Assembly: GCA_021773815.1 (NCBI GenBank) | Contig: JAJFJS010000035.1 | Location: forward strand, 1-64,000 | Reading direction: 5' to 3' | DNA length: 64,000 nucleotides | Source: Gammaproteobacteria bacterium | GTDB lineage: Bacteria > Pseudomonadota > Gammaproteobacteria > Steroidobacterales > GCA-2729495 | Part shown: one piece after another, positions 34,308 to 43,417 of the stretch | How the letters are laid out: each line of letters starts with the position of its first letter | Numbering within the stretch: position 1 is the stretch's first letter | The notes under the pieces: generated by a model | Told to the model about the DNA's origin: nothing | What the model saw: the letters and a program-made list of their open reading frames with translations, nothing else | Database searches by the model: none | Position numbers and translations under genes: made by a program

Positions 34308-36410
34308 ATGTCGTTCGCGTTCCCGGATTGGCGGTCGGCAATCTGGCAATCGGCCGCTTGCGCGCTCGCAATGCTTGGCAGCGTGGTGCAGACAGCGTGG
34401 GCCGACGGCGGCGCTGCGGCCGACGAAATCGTCGTCACCGTGTCAAAGGCGCAGACTCCGATTCTCGACATCGCCGGCAACACGGCACGAATTTCCGGCG
34501 AGCGGATCCGGATCACGAATCCCGCACATATTCATGAACTGGGCAACCAGGCGGCCGGCGTCTGGCTGACGCGCGGCAGTGGCCAGGAAACCCTGCCGGC
34601 AATCCGTTCGCCGGTACTGACCGGACCGGGCGCATGCGGCGCTTTCCTGGTGCTCGAAAATGGCATCCCGATGCGGCCGACAGGATTTTGCAACATCAAC
34701 CAGATGTTCGAGCTACCAACCGAACTCGGTCGGTCGGTCGAGATGATTCGCGGGCCGTCGAATGCACTCTACGGGTCCAACGGGCTGCATGGCACGATCA
34801 ATATCCTGCTGCCCGATCCCGGGTCCGATCCGGGCTGGGGCGCCGGTGTGACCATCGGCCCCGACAACTTCTATCGCGCCCGGCTCGACTGGGACGGTAC
34901 GGCGGCACGCAATGGCGTGGCCGCCGGCGGGCTCGTCGACCATTACGACGGGTTCCGCGATGCGACCGGCTATCGCCAGCAGAAGGGCTACGTGCGACTG
35001 GATCGCGCAATCGACAACGGCACCGTCGAACTGACGCTGAGCGCACAGAATCTCGAGCAGGATACCGGCGGCTTTATTATCGGCCGCGACACGTACAAGG
35101 ACCGGGCGATTCGGACGACGAATCCGAACCCCGAGGCATTTCGCGATGCCGACAGTCAGCGCCTGTCGTTACGCTGGAGGCCGACCGAACGGACAGATGG
35201 CATCACGCCCGATCTGCGCCTTTACCTCAGGCGCTCCGACATGACTTTCCTGCAACACTTCATTCCCGGCCAGCCGCGCGAGGACAACGGCCAGGTCAGC
35301 GGCGGCATGATGCTAACGTTGCAGCGTGCGTGGCCGGCGATCGAACTGACGGCCGGGCTCGACGCCGAGGTCATGGATGCCTTTATCCGGCAATTCCAGG
35401 CGGCGCCCCTGAACGGCGACAGCACCTTCTTGAATGCGACGCTGCCGGCCGGACAGCACTACGACTTTGACGTCGACAGCATCATGGCGGCGCCCTATGC
35501 GCAGGTCACGGTGCCGGTCGGCGCATCGCTAAAGGTCATCGCCGGGCTGCGCGTGGAATACCTGCGCTACGACTATGACAACCGGATGCTGGCCGGCAAT
35601 ACGCGGGACGACGGCACGGCGTGCGGATTCGGCGGCTGTCGCTACAACCGGCCTGCCGACCGCTCCGACTCATTCACGAACGCGGCGCCGAACATCGGTC
35701 TGCTCTATCGGCTCGACGCGGTATCGACGCTCTACGCGACCCTCGCGCGTGGCTTTCGTGCGCCGCAGGCCACCGAGATGTACCGGTTGCAGAACGGGCA
35801 GACGGTGGCGGATCTGGACTCCGTCGAACTGGACAGCCTGGAAATCGGCATCCACCGCATTACCGATCGTTACCGGGTCGAGGCGACGGCGTTTTCGATG
35901 CACAAGCGAAACGATATTTTTCAGGACACCGACCGCAACAACATCAGCAACGGCAAGAGCCGGCACATCGGCATTGAACTGCAGGCCGATTGGCGAACCG
36001 CGACCGGATTCTATGCGGGCATCGCCGGCACCTGGGCCCGGCACCGTTATGATTTCACGACGGCCGCGCGCGGCGAGACGATCGTATCGGGCAATGACAT
36101 CGACACCGCGCCGCGGACGCTCGGCAGCCTGCGGCTCGGCTGGGATCGCGGCCGCGGCCGGGTCGAACTCGAGGGTGTCCACCAGGGCGCCTACAAGCTC
36201 GACGCGGCGAACGACCACCGCTACGGCGGACACGACCTACTGAACCTGCGCGCCCAATGGCGCATCGACGACGCATGGCAGCTCACGGGCCGGATCAACA
36301 ACCTGACCGACCGGCTATATGCCGACCGGGCAGACTACGCATTCGGCGACTACCGCTACTTCCCCGGCCGCACCCGGGAATTCTTCCTCGACATCGCCTA
36401 CCGCCACTGA
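34308..36410 (+). CDS. TonB-dependent outer-membrane receptor
   Basis: About 700 residues from the ATG at 34308; a TTG at 34284 would lengthen the n-region. Signal peptide ends near TAWA. Then EIVVTVSKAQTPILDIA (TonB box-like), a plug domain (ISGERIRITNPAHIHELGNQAAGVWLTRGSGQETLPAIRSP ... EMIRGPSNALYGSNGLHGTINIL) with a Cys pair at CGAF and GFCNIN, and a 22-strand barrel ending FFLDIAYRH. Ligand is not indicated: no iron-box or transporter is adjacent. It would be powered by a TonB-ExbBD complex, possibly elsewhere, as the motor at the left edge has no TonB receptor partners. Confidence 0.88.
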   Translation: MSFAFPDWRSAIWQSAACALAMLGSVVQTAWADGGAAADEIVVTVSKAQTPILDIAGNTARISGERIRITNPAHIHELGNQAAGVWLTRGSGQETLPAIRSPVLTGPGACGAFLVLENGIPMRPTGFCNINQMFELPTELGRSVEMIRGPSNALYGSNGLHGTINILLPDPGSDPGWGAGVTIGPDNFYRARLDWDGTAARNGVAAGGLVDHYDGFRDATGYRQQKGYVRLDRAIDNGTVELTLSAQNLEQDTGGFIIGRDTYKDRAIRTTNPNPEAFRDADSQRLSLRWRPTERTDGITPDLRLYLRRSDMTFLQHFIPGQPREDNGQVSGGMMLTLQRAWPAIELTAGLDAEVMDAFIRQFQAAPLNGDSTFLNATLPAGQHYDFDVDSIMAAPYAQVTVPVGASLKVIAGLRVEYLRYDYDNRMLAGNTRDDGTACGFGGCRYNRPADRSDSFTNAAPNIGLLYRLDAVSTLYATLARGFRAPQATEMYRLQNGQTVADLDSVELDSLEIGIHRITDRYRVEATAFSMHKRNDIFQDTDRNNISNGKSRHIGIELQADWRTATGFYAGIAGTWARHRYDFTTAARGETIVSGNDIDTAPRTLGSLRLGWDRGRGRVELEGVHQGAYKLDAANDHRYGGHDLLNLRAQWRIDDAWQLTGRINNLTDRLYADRADYAFGDYRYFPGRTREFFLDIAYRH

Positions 36411-36415
36411 AATGA

Positions 36416-36477
36416 GGGGAAAATATGGTGTCAGACACCATTTTCTCCAAATTGGTGTCTGACACCATTTTTTCCCC
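36416..36477. repeat. 62-bp hairpin of two GGTGTC-N-GACACC palindromes
   Basis: Arms 36416-36440 and 36453-36477 match over 25 bp with one mismatch, and each contains a palindrome (GGTGTC-A-GACACC and GGTGTC-T-GACACC). The loop is 12 bases. A GGGG start and CCCC end close the hairpin. It begins six bases after the receptor gene stop and may also act as transcription terminator (T6 before CCCC). Same core as 28659. Confidence 0.75.
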
Positions 36478-36592
36478 ATCACTTCGGTTTTCCCCATTGT
36501 CGGGGGGCGGCAAACCCAAGATAATGTCGGCCCCCATCATATGGCCTCCGCGCGACAGCCTGACGGCGCGAGGCACCAGGAGATAAGAGAAC

Positions 36593-37891
36593 ATGTCTGA
36601 GCCCCAGATTACGCCACCGGACGGCGGCGCGAAAATCACTATTGCCGGCGGCCGGCTGCAGGTCCCGAACAACCCGATCATTCCGTTTATCGAGGGTGAC
36701 GGCACCGGGCGCGACATCTGGGCATCCTCGGTGCGCGTCCTCGATGCGGCGGTCGAAAAAGCCTACGGCGGCGAACGCAAGATCCACTGGCTCGAAGTCT
36801 ATGCCGGCCAGAAACCGTTCGACAAATGGGGTTCATGGCTGCCCGATTCGACGGTCGAGGCCTGCCGCGAGTACCTCGTGTCGATCAAGGGCCCCCTGAC
36901 GACGCCGATCGGCGGCGGCATTCGCTCGTTGAACGTCGCACTGCGTCAACTGCTCGACCTATACGTCTGTCAGCGCCCGGTGCGCTGGTTCGAGGGCGTA
37001 CCGTCACCGGTCAAGAATCCCGGCAGCGTCGACATGGTGATCTTCCGCGAGAACACCGAGGACATCTATGCCGGCATCGAGTTCGAACAGGGCAGCGCTG
37101 CGGTCAAGAAATTCCTGGCGCTGTTCAAGGAAAACTTCCCGAACGAATTCAGCAAGATCCGCTTCCCGGAAACCAGCGGCATCGGCTTCAAGCCGATCTC
37201 ACAGGAGGGCACGGAACGCCTGACGCGATCAGCGATCGAATATGCAATTGCCAACGGACGCAAGAGCGTGACGATTGTCCACAAGGGCAACATCATGAAA
37301 TTCACCGAGGGTGCGTTCCGCGACTGGAGCTATGCACTGGCCGAACGTGAATTCGGCGATCAGACCTATACGTGGTCGCAATGGGAACGCACCAAGGCCG
37401 ACAAGGGCGAGCAGGCGGCCAACGCCGAGCAGGATGCCGCGCTGGCTGCCGGCAAGATCCTGATCAAGGACGCGATTGCCGACATCACGCTGCAGCAGGT
37501 GCTGACACGACCGAGAGAGTTCGACGTCATCGCGACGATGAACCTGATCGGCGATTTCCTGTCGGATGCATTGGCCGCACAGGTCGGTGGTATCGGCATT
37601 GCTCCCGGCGCCAACATCAACTACCAGAGCGGTCACGCAATTTTCGAGGCAACCCACGGCACGGCGCCGAAGTATGCTGATCAGGACAAGGTCAATCCTG
37701 GCTCACTGATCCTGTCCGGCGAGATGATGCTCCGCTATATGGGCTGGACCGAAGCGGCCGACCTGATCATCAGCTCAATCGACAAGACCATCGGCAACAA
37801 GACGGTCACCTACGACTTCGCGCGCCAGATGGACGGCGCAACGCAGGTCAAGTGCTCGGAATTCGGCACGCTGCTGATCGAGAATATGTAG
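36593..37891 (+). CDS. icd: NADP-dependent isocitrate dehydrogenase
   Basis: Predicted 432 residues, with AGGAGAT 8 nt upstream. It catalyses isocitrate plus NADP to 2-oxoglutarate, CO2 and NADPH in the TCA cycle. Family signs: [11 protein letters not shown] near the start, the substrate Ser/Arg region [32 protein letters not shown], the adenine/NADP region [43 protein letters not shown]. Length and arrangement match the homodimeric bacterial icd (416-430). Followed by a strong terminator; it is monocistronic. In E. coli the Ser of RxxSLNVAL is phosphorylated by AceK; here the SLNVAL context is present. Confidence 0.96.
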   Translation: MSEPQITPPDGGAKITIAGGRLQVPNNPIIPFIEGDGTGRDIWASSVRVLDAAVEKAYGGERKIHWLEVYAGQKPFDKWGSWLPDSTVEACREYLVSIKGPLTTPIGGGIRSLNVALRQLLDLYVCQRPVRWFEGVPSPVKNPGSVDMVIFRENTEDIYAGIEFEQGSAAVKKFLALFKENFPNEFSKIRFPETSGIGFKPISQEGTERLTRSAIEYAIANGRKSVTIVHKGNIMKFTEGAFRDWSYALAEREFGDQTYTWSQWERTKADKGEQAANAEQDAALAAGKILIKDAIADITLQQVLTRPREFDVIATMNLIGDFLSDALAAQVGGIGIAPGANINYQSGHAIFEATHGTAPKYADQDKVNPGSLILSGEMMLRYMGWTEAADLIISSIDKTIGNKTVTYDFARQMDGATQVKCSEFGTLLIENM

Positions 37892-37920
37892 TTCATCATT
37901 CTGGTGAATTGCAGAAATAA

Positions 37921-37942
37921 GGGGCCGCAAGGCCCCTTTTTT
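37921..37942 (+). terminator. Rho-independent terminator after icd
   Basis: GGGGCC, GCAA tetraloop, GGCCCC, then T6; a compact GNRA-type terminator. Confidence 0.92.
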
Positions 37943-38015
37943 ATGGTTTCGTGCGCGCCTAAATTATGGGAATTAAGAGGACAGTTTTCCGGCGGTTACA
38001 ATAGACAGCGTGGCC

Positions 38016-38642
38016 ATGAACAAAATCGCCTTATACCTGCTGTTGCTGACCGTATCCATTACGGCCAACGCGCTGGAGCTGATGCTCGACCGCGTCGTTA
38101 TCAATACGAATCGCGGCGAAGCCGAACTGAACGTGAACAGCCGGGCGACATTCGATTTCGACCCCGAGTCGGGTGTGCTGACTTCGTCCGGCACATGGGT
38201 GGCCGAAGACAGGATGGGACCCGACCGGTTGTATCGCTTCGGCCACAAGGTCGAGGACTTCGCTGTCGGTGCCGACGGCAACCACACGGCCCGGTCGTAC
38301 GAGTGCGTCGAGGGAACTTTCGGCCCGATCATGATCGCCAACATCTGCGGCAACTATCGGTTCGGCCCGAACATGCTCGACGACGGAGGACTGGTTGACG
38401 ACATCGTCGTCGGCGAACCGAAATCACTGGATCGTCTGGAGGTCAGCCTGTTCGGCTGGGACGGGTCGACACTGACCGTCATCCTGAGCCCGAAAGATTT
38501 CAGCCGGACCGAGGTTTACCCGGAGCTGAGTCTGACGCTGACGTTCTCGGCCGGCGACGAACCACCCGACACCGATGCAGCGGTGTCGCCCCCCGTGTCT
38601 CCGCAGCCCCCAGCCGCGCCGGACCCGGCCGGCAGCCCATAG
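38016..38642 (+). CDS. Exported protein of unknown function
   Basis: About 208 residues from the ATG at 38016 (GTG at 38010 is possible). Signal peptide MNKIALYLLLLTVSITANA. The mature domain (about 20-180) looks beta-rich: RVVINTNRGEAELNVNSRATFDFDPESGVLTSSGTWVAED and SLTLTFSAG; two Cys (YECVEGTF ... NICGNYRF) probably make a disulfide. The last 25 residues are Pro/Asp/Ala-rich. No family is recognised. It stands alone, convergent with glpD. Confidence 0.7.
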   Translation: MNKIALYLLLLTVSITANALELMLDRVVINTNRGEAELNVNSRATFDFDPESGVLTSSGTWVAEDRMGPDRLYRFGHKVEDFAVGADGNHTARSYECVEGTFGPIMIANICGNYRFGPNMLDDGGLVDDIVVGEPKSLDRLEVSLFGWDGSTLTVILSPKDFSRTEVYPELSLTLTFSAGDEPPDTDAAVSPPVSPQPPAAPDPAGSP

Positions 38643-38652
38643 CGGATCGGCT

Positions 38653-40236
38653 TTAGCCGCTCAGCCGCGCGATCTCCCGCAGATAGCGGCGTTCTTCCTC
38701 GTCGCTGCGCGCCGCACTCCAGCCGACATGGCGTCGGGCGATCTGCAGCGCTTTGGGCAGCGCTGCCCTGCCCTGATCCGCCGACAGCCCGATCATCGTC
38801 CGGCGCAGCAGCACGTCAGCCAGCGTGGTCGGCATCTCGTGGTCGTAGACGAAGCCGATCTCGGCGGCGATCGCGTGGCTGTGCGGGCAAATCTCATCAC
38901 CGAGGCGCGGATTCGCGACGACGAGATCGCGAATTTCCAGCGCGCGACTGCCGTAAACCGTCAGCAAATGTTGACGAGATTCGGGCGAGATAAATTCGCA
39001 GGCATCCAGACCGTCGACCACCGTGGGCAGATCGACGCTCGCGCCGGGCAGCGGTAACTGCGCCGTCCGGCATTTCGGCCCCGCATGTCGGAGCCGTCGC
39101 ACGACGCGGTTGGTCACCTCTTCGGCGAGGCTGCGATAAGTCGTCAGCTTGCCGCCAATAACCGAGTACAGTCCTTTGGCGACGCGCCGGTGATGCTTGA
39201 TGATATGTCGGCGCGTGATGTCGCCCTCATCCTTCTTCTCTTTGCGCGGCAGCGGGCGCACGCCCGTGTAGCGATACAGGATACTGTTGCCATCGAGACC
39301 CGCGTCCGGGAACACCCGGTTGGTCTCGGTCAGCAGGTAATCGATCTCATCGGCATCCGCACCGGCCTCTCCCGGGTTACCGTCAAAACGAATGTCCGTC
39401 GTGCCGATCAGCAGCATGCCGTTCCACGGGATCACGAAGAACGGGCGGCCGTCGGACTCGGCCTCGATATAGCACGCGACTTTCGGCTGTCCCGGGATCG
39501 CAGGCACGACAATATGCGTGCCCTTGGTGCCGCCCATGAACCGGTGCGGCGGACGAATGACATCGCCGAGCACGCGGTCAACCCAGGGACCGGCGGCATT
39601 GACGACGACTCCGGCCGTCAGGTCGGACTGGCGGTCCGTGCGCAGATCCGTGTAACGCACGCCGCGCACGGACCGATCGGCCGTCAGTACGCGATCGACC
39701 CGACTGTAGGTCCGCACGTCAGCGCCGGCCGCGCGGGCCGCCAGCGTATTCTCGACGACGAGTCGCTCCGCGAACGTCACCTGCCCGTCGTAGTACGCAG
39801 CCGCGCCGATGAGTCCGTCCCGCCTCAGCGCCGGCAATTCCTTCAGCGCCTCGGCGACATCGAGCATTTCGTGTTTGGGCACCGACTTACCCCACGACAG
39901 CCAGTCGTAGAGTCGCATGCCCGCGGCGATCAGCCAGCGCCCGCGCCGGCCGCCGCGGTAGATAGGTATCAGCAGCCGCAGCGGCTGGACGAGGTGCGGC
40001 GCAATCCGCAGCAGCGCCTCGCGCTCGCGCAGCGATTCGTAGACGAGCCCGAGTTCGGCATGCTCAAGATAGCGCAATCCGCCATGAATCAGCCGACTCG
40101 ACCAACGCGTCGTACCGTTACACAGGTCGCCCTGTTCGAGCACGCAGACGCGCAGCCCGCGGCACGCGGCATCGCGGGCGATACCGGCGCCGTTGATGCC
40201 GGCGCCGACGACAATCAGATCGAAATCAGGAGTCAT
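38653..40236 (-). CDS. glpD: Glycerol-3-phosphate dehydrogenase, FAD-dependent
   Basis: Predicted 527 residues. It oxidises sn-glycerol-3-phosphate to dihydroxyacetone phosphate with electrons going to quinones, at the inner membrane. N-terminal Rossmann motif VVGAGINGAGIARDAACRG, then the signature GTTRWSSRLIHGGLRYLE, and the C-terminal GGKLTTYRSLAEE motif characteristic of GlpD/GlpA. No glpF, glpK or glpR adjoins it, so it is not in the usual glycerol operon. No obvious SD before the ATG. Size fits the 500-530-residue aerobic GlpD. Confidence 0.95.
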   Translation of the reverse strand: MTPDFDLIVVGAGINGAGIARDAACRGLRVCVLEQGDLCNGTTRWSSRLIHGGLRYLEHAELGLVYESLREREALLRIAPHLVQPLRLLIPIYRGGRRGRWLIAAGMRLYDWLSWGKSVPKHEMLDVAEALKELPALRRDGLIGAAAYYDGQVTFAERLVVENTLAARAAGADVRTYSRVDRVLTADRSVRGVRYTDLRTDRQSDLTAGVVVNAAGPWVDRVLGDVIRPPHRFMGGTKGTHIVVPAIPGQPKVACYIEAESDGRPFFVIPWNGMLLIGTTDIRFDGNPGEAGADADEIDYLLTETNRVFPDAGLDGNSILYRYTGVRPLPRKEKKDEGDITRRHIIKHHRRVAKGLYSVIGGKLTTYRSLAEEVTNRVVRRLRHAGPKCRTAQLPLPGASVDLPTVVDGLDACEFISPESRQHLLTVYGSRALEIRDLVVANPRLGDEICPHSHAIAAEIGFVYDHEMPTTLADVLLRRTMIGLSADQGRAALPKALQIARRHVGWSAARSDEEERRYLREIARLSG

Positions 40237-40295
40237 AGCCGACGATCACGTTGCCACGTAGATGCGAGTGGCGACCAGCGGCGCCGGGATCGAAA

Positions 40296-41582
40296 TCACG
40301 GCCGGGTCTGTCCCACACCGCGCACGAGATACTTGAAACTCGTCAGCTGCTCGGCGCCGACCGGGCCGCGGGCATGGATACGTCCCGTCGCAATACCGAT
40401 CTCCGCACCCATGCCGAACTCGCCGCCGTCGGCGAACTGCGTCGATGCGTTATGCAGCAGAATCGCACTGTCGAGATCGTGGAAGAATTTCTCGACGGCC
40501 ACCGGATCCTCGGCACAGATCGACTCGGTGTGGCCGGACCCATAGCGCTCGATGTGCGCAATGGCCGCGTCGATGCCGTCAACAACGCGGATCGACAGGA
40601 TTGCGTCCAGGTATTCGGTCGACCAGTCCGCCTCGGTGGCCGGCACGATACGGGCATCGGCCGCACAGGCCTGGGCATCGCCGCGCAGCTCGCAACCGGC
40701 CGCGCTCAACGCATCGATGACGGACGGAAAATGCGTCACCAGCGCAGCGCGGTCAATCAGTAGCGTCTCGGCCGCCCCGCAGATGCCCGTGCGTCGCATC
40801 TTCGCGTTGACGATGATGTCGGTCGCCATCTGTACATCGGCCGACTCATGTATATAGACGTGACACAACCCCTCAAGATGACCAATGACCGGCACCCGCG
40901 CATCCGCCTGCACGCGTGCAATCAGGCTCTTCCCGCCGCGCGGCACGATCACGTCGATGCAACCGTCCAGGCCGGCCAGCATCAGCCCGACGGCGTCGCG
41001 GCTCTTCGTCGGCACCATCTGGATGGCTGCGGCCGGCAACCCCGCCTGCGTCAGACCCTGCTCGAGGCAGCCATGGATCGCGGTGCTGGACGCGAAACTC
41101 TCGGAGCCGCCGCGCAGAATCACGGCGTTGCCGGATTTCAGGCACAGCGCTCCGGCGTCGGCGGTTACGTTCGGACGACTCTCATAGATGATACCGATCA
41201 CGCCGAGTGGTACCCGGACGCGCTGAATCTCGAGGCCGTTCGGCCGATCCCATTCGGCGATGACCTGCCCGATCGGATCGTCGAGCCGGGCGATTTCCTC
41301 CATGCCCTGCGCCATCGCGGCCACGCGATCCGCATCGAGCAATAGTCGATCGAGCATCGAGCCCGACAACCCGCGCGTCTTGGCCGCCGCCATATCCCGG
41401 GCATTGGCCGCCAGAATTTCAGCCTGACGCTCACGAATCACGGCCGCCGCAGCGGTCAGCGCCGCCGTCTTTTGTTCCGGCGTCGCGCGGGCCAGTTCCC
41501 CCGCCGCAGCGCGCGCGCGGCGCCCGAGACCGGTCATGATCTCCGCGATCTTCCCGTCGACGGTTTCCGTGGTTGCGCTCAT
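40296..41582 (-). CDS. proA: Glutamate-5-semialdehyde dehydrogenase
   Basis: About 428 residues from the ATG at 41582; GTG at 41591, overlapping the proB stop in a GTGA, is an alternative. ProA reduces glutamyl-5-phosphate to glutamate-5-semialdehyde with NADPH in proline synthesis. Visible: [27 protein letters not shown], the Cys nucleophile region [15 protein letters not shown], and the conserved [13 protein letters not shown]. It overlaps or adjoins proB, so both are one operon with ilvH. Confidence 0.96.
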   Translation of the reverse strand: MSATTETVDGKIAEIMTGLGRRARAAAGELARATPEQKTAALTAAAAVIRERQAEILAANARDMAAAKTRGLSGSMLDRLLLDADRVAAMAQGMEEIARLDDPIGQVIAEWDRPNGLEIQRVRVPLGVIGIIYESRPNVTADAGALCLKSGNAVILRGGSESFASSTAIHGCLEQGLTQAGLPAAAIQMVPTKSRDAVGLMLAGLDGCIDVIVPRGGKSLIARVQADARVPVIGHLEGLCHVYIHESADVQMATDIIVNAKMRRTGICGAAETLLIDRAALVTHFPSVIDALSAAGCELRGDAQACAADARIVPATEADWSTEYLDAILSIRVVDGIDAAIAHIERYGSGHTESICAEDPVAVEKFFHDLDSAILLHNASTQFADGGEFGMGAEIGIATGRIHARGPVGAEQLTSFKYLVRGVGQTRP

Positions 41583-41587
41583 GCCGT

Positions 41588-42736
41588 TCACCCGTTCATC
41601 AACACCAGGTCATCCCGGTGAATTATCTCATCCCGGCCCGCATAGCCGAGCAATTGACCTATTTCCTCGCTGCGCCGCCCGCAGATCTTGCGCGCATCGC
41701 GGCTCGAGTAGGCCGCGAGCCCGCGCGCGATCTCCCGGCCGCCGCCGTCGGTCACGGCAATCGCATCGCCGCGCTTGAATTTGCCGTCGACCGACAACAC
41801 GCCGACCGGCAGCAGACTGCCGCCGTTTGCGAGCGCCCGTTCGGCGCCGGCATCGATAACGAGCTGGCCGCGCGTCTGCAGGCTGCCGCCGATCCATCGT
41901 TTGCGCGCGGCGCGCGGCGACTCGTGCGCCACGAACCAGGTTGCCGGCCCGCCGTCCTCGACCGCCTTGATCGGCTGCAGATGCCGGCCGTTGGCGATCA
42001 GCGTCGCGCACCCGGCCGCGACGGCGATCCGTGCGGCCGTTATCTTCGTGATCATGCCACCGGATCCATAGGCCGTGCTCGACGCACCGGCCAACGCCGC
42101 GATTTGCGGCGTAATCTCGTTGACCACCTCGATCAGCCGGGCCGAGGGATTATGCGCCGGGTCCGCATCGAACAGGCCGTCCACGTCCGACAACAGCGTC
42201 AGGCAATCGGCGCTGACCATCTCGGCGACGCGCGCGCCAAGCCGGTCGTTGTCGCCGTAACGAATCTCATTGGTCGCCACCGTATCGTTCTCGTTGATGA
42301 CCGGCACGACCCCGAGGCGCAGCAGCGTTTCGAGCGTGCTGCGCGCGTTCAGGTAGCGGCGCCGGTTCTCGGTGTCGTCGAGCGTCAGCAATATCTGGGC
42401 GATGCGGATGTCACGCTTGCCGAGCAGCTCCTGGTAGGCATGCGCGAGCAACACCTGACCTGCGGCCGCTGCCGCCTGGTGATCCTCAAGCTTGCGCTGG
42501 TCGGGCCCGAGGCCGAGATACCGGCGACCGAGGGCAATCGCGCCGGACGACACGAGCAGTACCTGCTGCCCGCGGGCGCGCAGGCGCACGACCTCGTCGG
42601 CCAGCGACTCAAGCCACGTGTGATTCAGACGCCCGGAGTCATTGTCGACGAGCAACGAGGAGCCGATCTTGACGACGATGCGGGCGGCATCGGCCAGTGC
42701 GGGCCGGGTCCCGGCAGCCTGTATGTCAGCAGTCAT
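41588..42736 (-). CDS. proB: Glutamate 5-kinase with PUA domain
   Basis: Predicted 382 residues. It phosphorylates glutamate to glutamyl-5-phosphate, the first and feedback-regulated step of proline synthesis. N-terminal kinase core with [10 protein letters not shown] and the substrate loop [16 protein letters not shown], then [33 protein letters not shown]-like GSGGMITK, and a C-terminal PUA domain (about 285-382) with GALLARGVLxVxGxFxRGD-like features ([22 protein letters not shown]). It follows ilvH by 17 bp and precedes proA. ProB with PUA is the common bacterial form. Confidence 0.96.
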   Translation of the reverse strand: MTADIQAAGTRPALADAARIVVKIGSSLLVDNDSGRLNHTWLESLADEVVRLRARGQQVLLVSSGAIALGRRYLGLGPDQRKLEDHQAAAAAGQVLLAHAYQELLGKRDIRIAQILLTLDDTENRRRYLNARSTLETLLRLGVVPVINENDTVATNEIRYGDNDRLGARVAEMVSADCLTLLSDVDGLFDADPAHNPSARLIEVVNEITPQIAALAGASSTAYGSGGMITKITAARIAVAAGCATLIANGRHLQPIKAVEDGGPATWFVAHESPRAARKRWIGGSLQTRGQLVIDAGAERALANGGSLLPVGVLSVDGKFKRGDAIAVTDGGGREIARGLAAYSSRDARKICGRRSEEIGQLLGYAGRDEIIHRDDLVLMNG

Positions 42737-42753
42737 GATGGATTCGCGCCGGG

Positions 42754-43254
42754 TCAGATTGATGCGCTCAGCACCTGCGCCCCCCGGGCAATCGACAGCG
42801 GCCCGCTGCGCACGACGGTCACGATGTCCGCCTGATCGCCGATCCGGTCGACAAACTCGTCGAGATGACCGCTGCTGCCGACGAGCTCGAGCGTATAGCT
42901 GGTCAGCGCATCGTCGAGCACGCGGACATCATACCGGCCGGCCAGATCTTTGACGGCGCCCAGATCCTCGGCGGCCACGCTGAGCTTGATCAGCATCAGC
43001 TCTCGTTCGATATGGTCGCCCATCGTCATGTCGGCGATATTCATGACATCGACGATCTTGAAAAGCTGGTGCGTGATCTGGCTGATTACCTGATCCGAAC
43101 CGATTGACACCAGCGTCAGCCGGGACAACTCGGGATCCTCGGTCGGCGCCACGCTCAGCGATTCAATGTTGTAACCGCGAGTCGAAAACAACGAGGCGAC
43201 CCGCGACAGCGCGCCGGCCTCATTCTGCAGGAGTATGGATATGACGTGACGCAT
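42754..43254 (-). CDS. ilvH: Acetolactate synthase small (regulatory) subunit
   Basis: Predicted 166 residues. N-terminal ACT domain (ISILLQNEAGALSRVASLFSTRGYNIESLSV, residues 3-75), then the C-terminal regulatory part (DHIERELMLIKL, residues 80-166). It activates the catalytic subunit and mediates valine feedback. In E. coli ilvH follows ilvI in one operon. Here it faces away from the large-subunit gene, with a 163-bp shared spacer, and heads a minus-strand unit with proB and proA. Confidence 0.95.
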   Translation of the reverse strand: MRHVISILLQNEAGALSRVASLFSTRGYNIESLSVAPTEDPELSRLTLVSIGSDQVISQITHQLFKIVDVMNIADMTMGDHIERELMLIKLSVAAEDLGAVKDLAGRYDVRVLDDALTSYTLELVGSSGHLDEFVDRIGDQADIVTVVRSGPLSIARGAQVLSASI

Positions 43255-43417
43255 GGCCTGACGGGTCCAAGTTTGGGAAAAAACCCTTTAAATTTAGAAG
43301 ACTGGCAAGTCTCGCCCAGAACGTTCGGTATTGCAATGGACGAACAATTGTTCGACACTCGCTGAATAATAAGAATATCTTTTGCGAAAGCCCGTTGCGG
43401 GCGACAGATCCGGTCTT
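43255..43417. promoter_or_regulatory. Divergent control region between ilvH and ilvI/ilvB
   Basis: 163-bp spacer that must hold both promoters. A short stem GGG-A6-CCC followed by TTT lies at 43276-43291, and an AT-rich stretch (43340-43382) ends in the plus-strand leader. No clear leader peptide with Ile/Val/Leu codons and no attenuator is visible. Confidence 0.5.
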
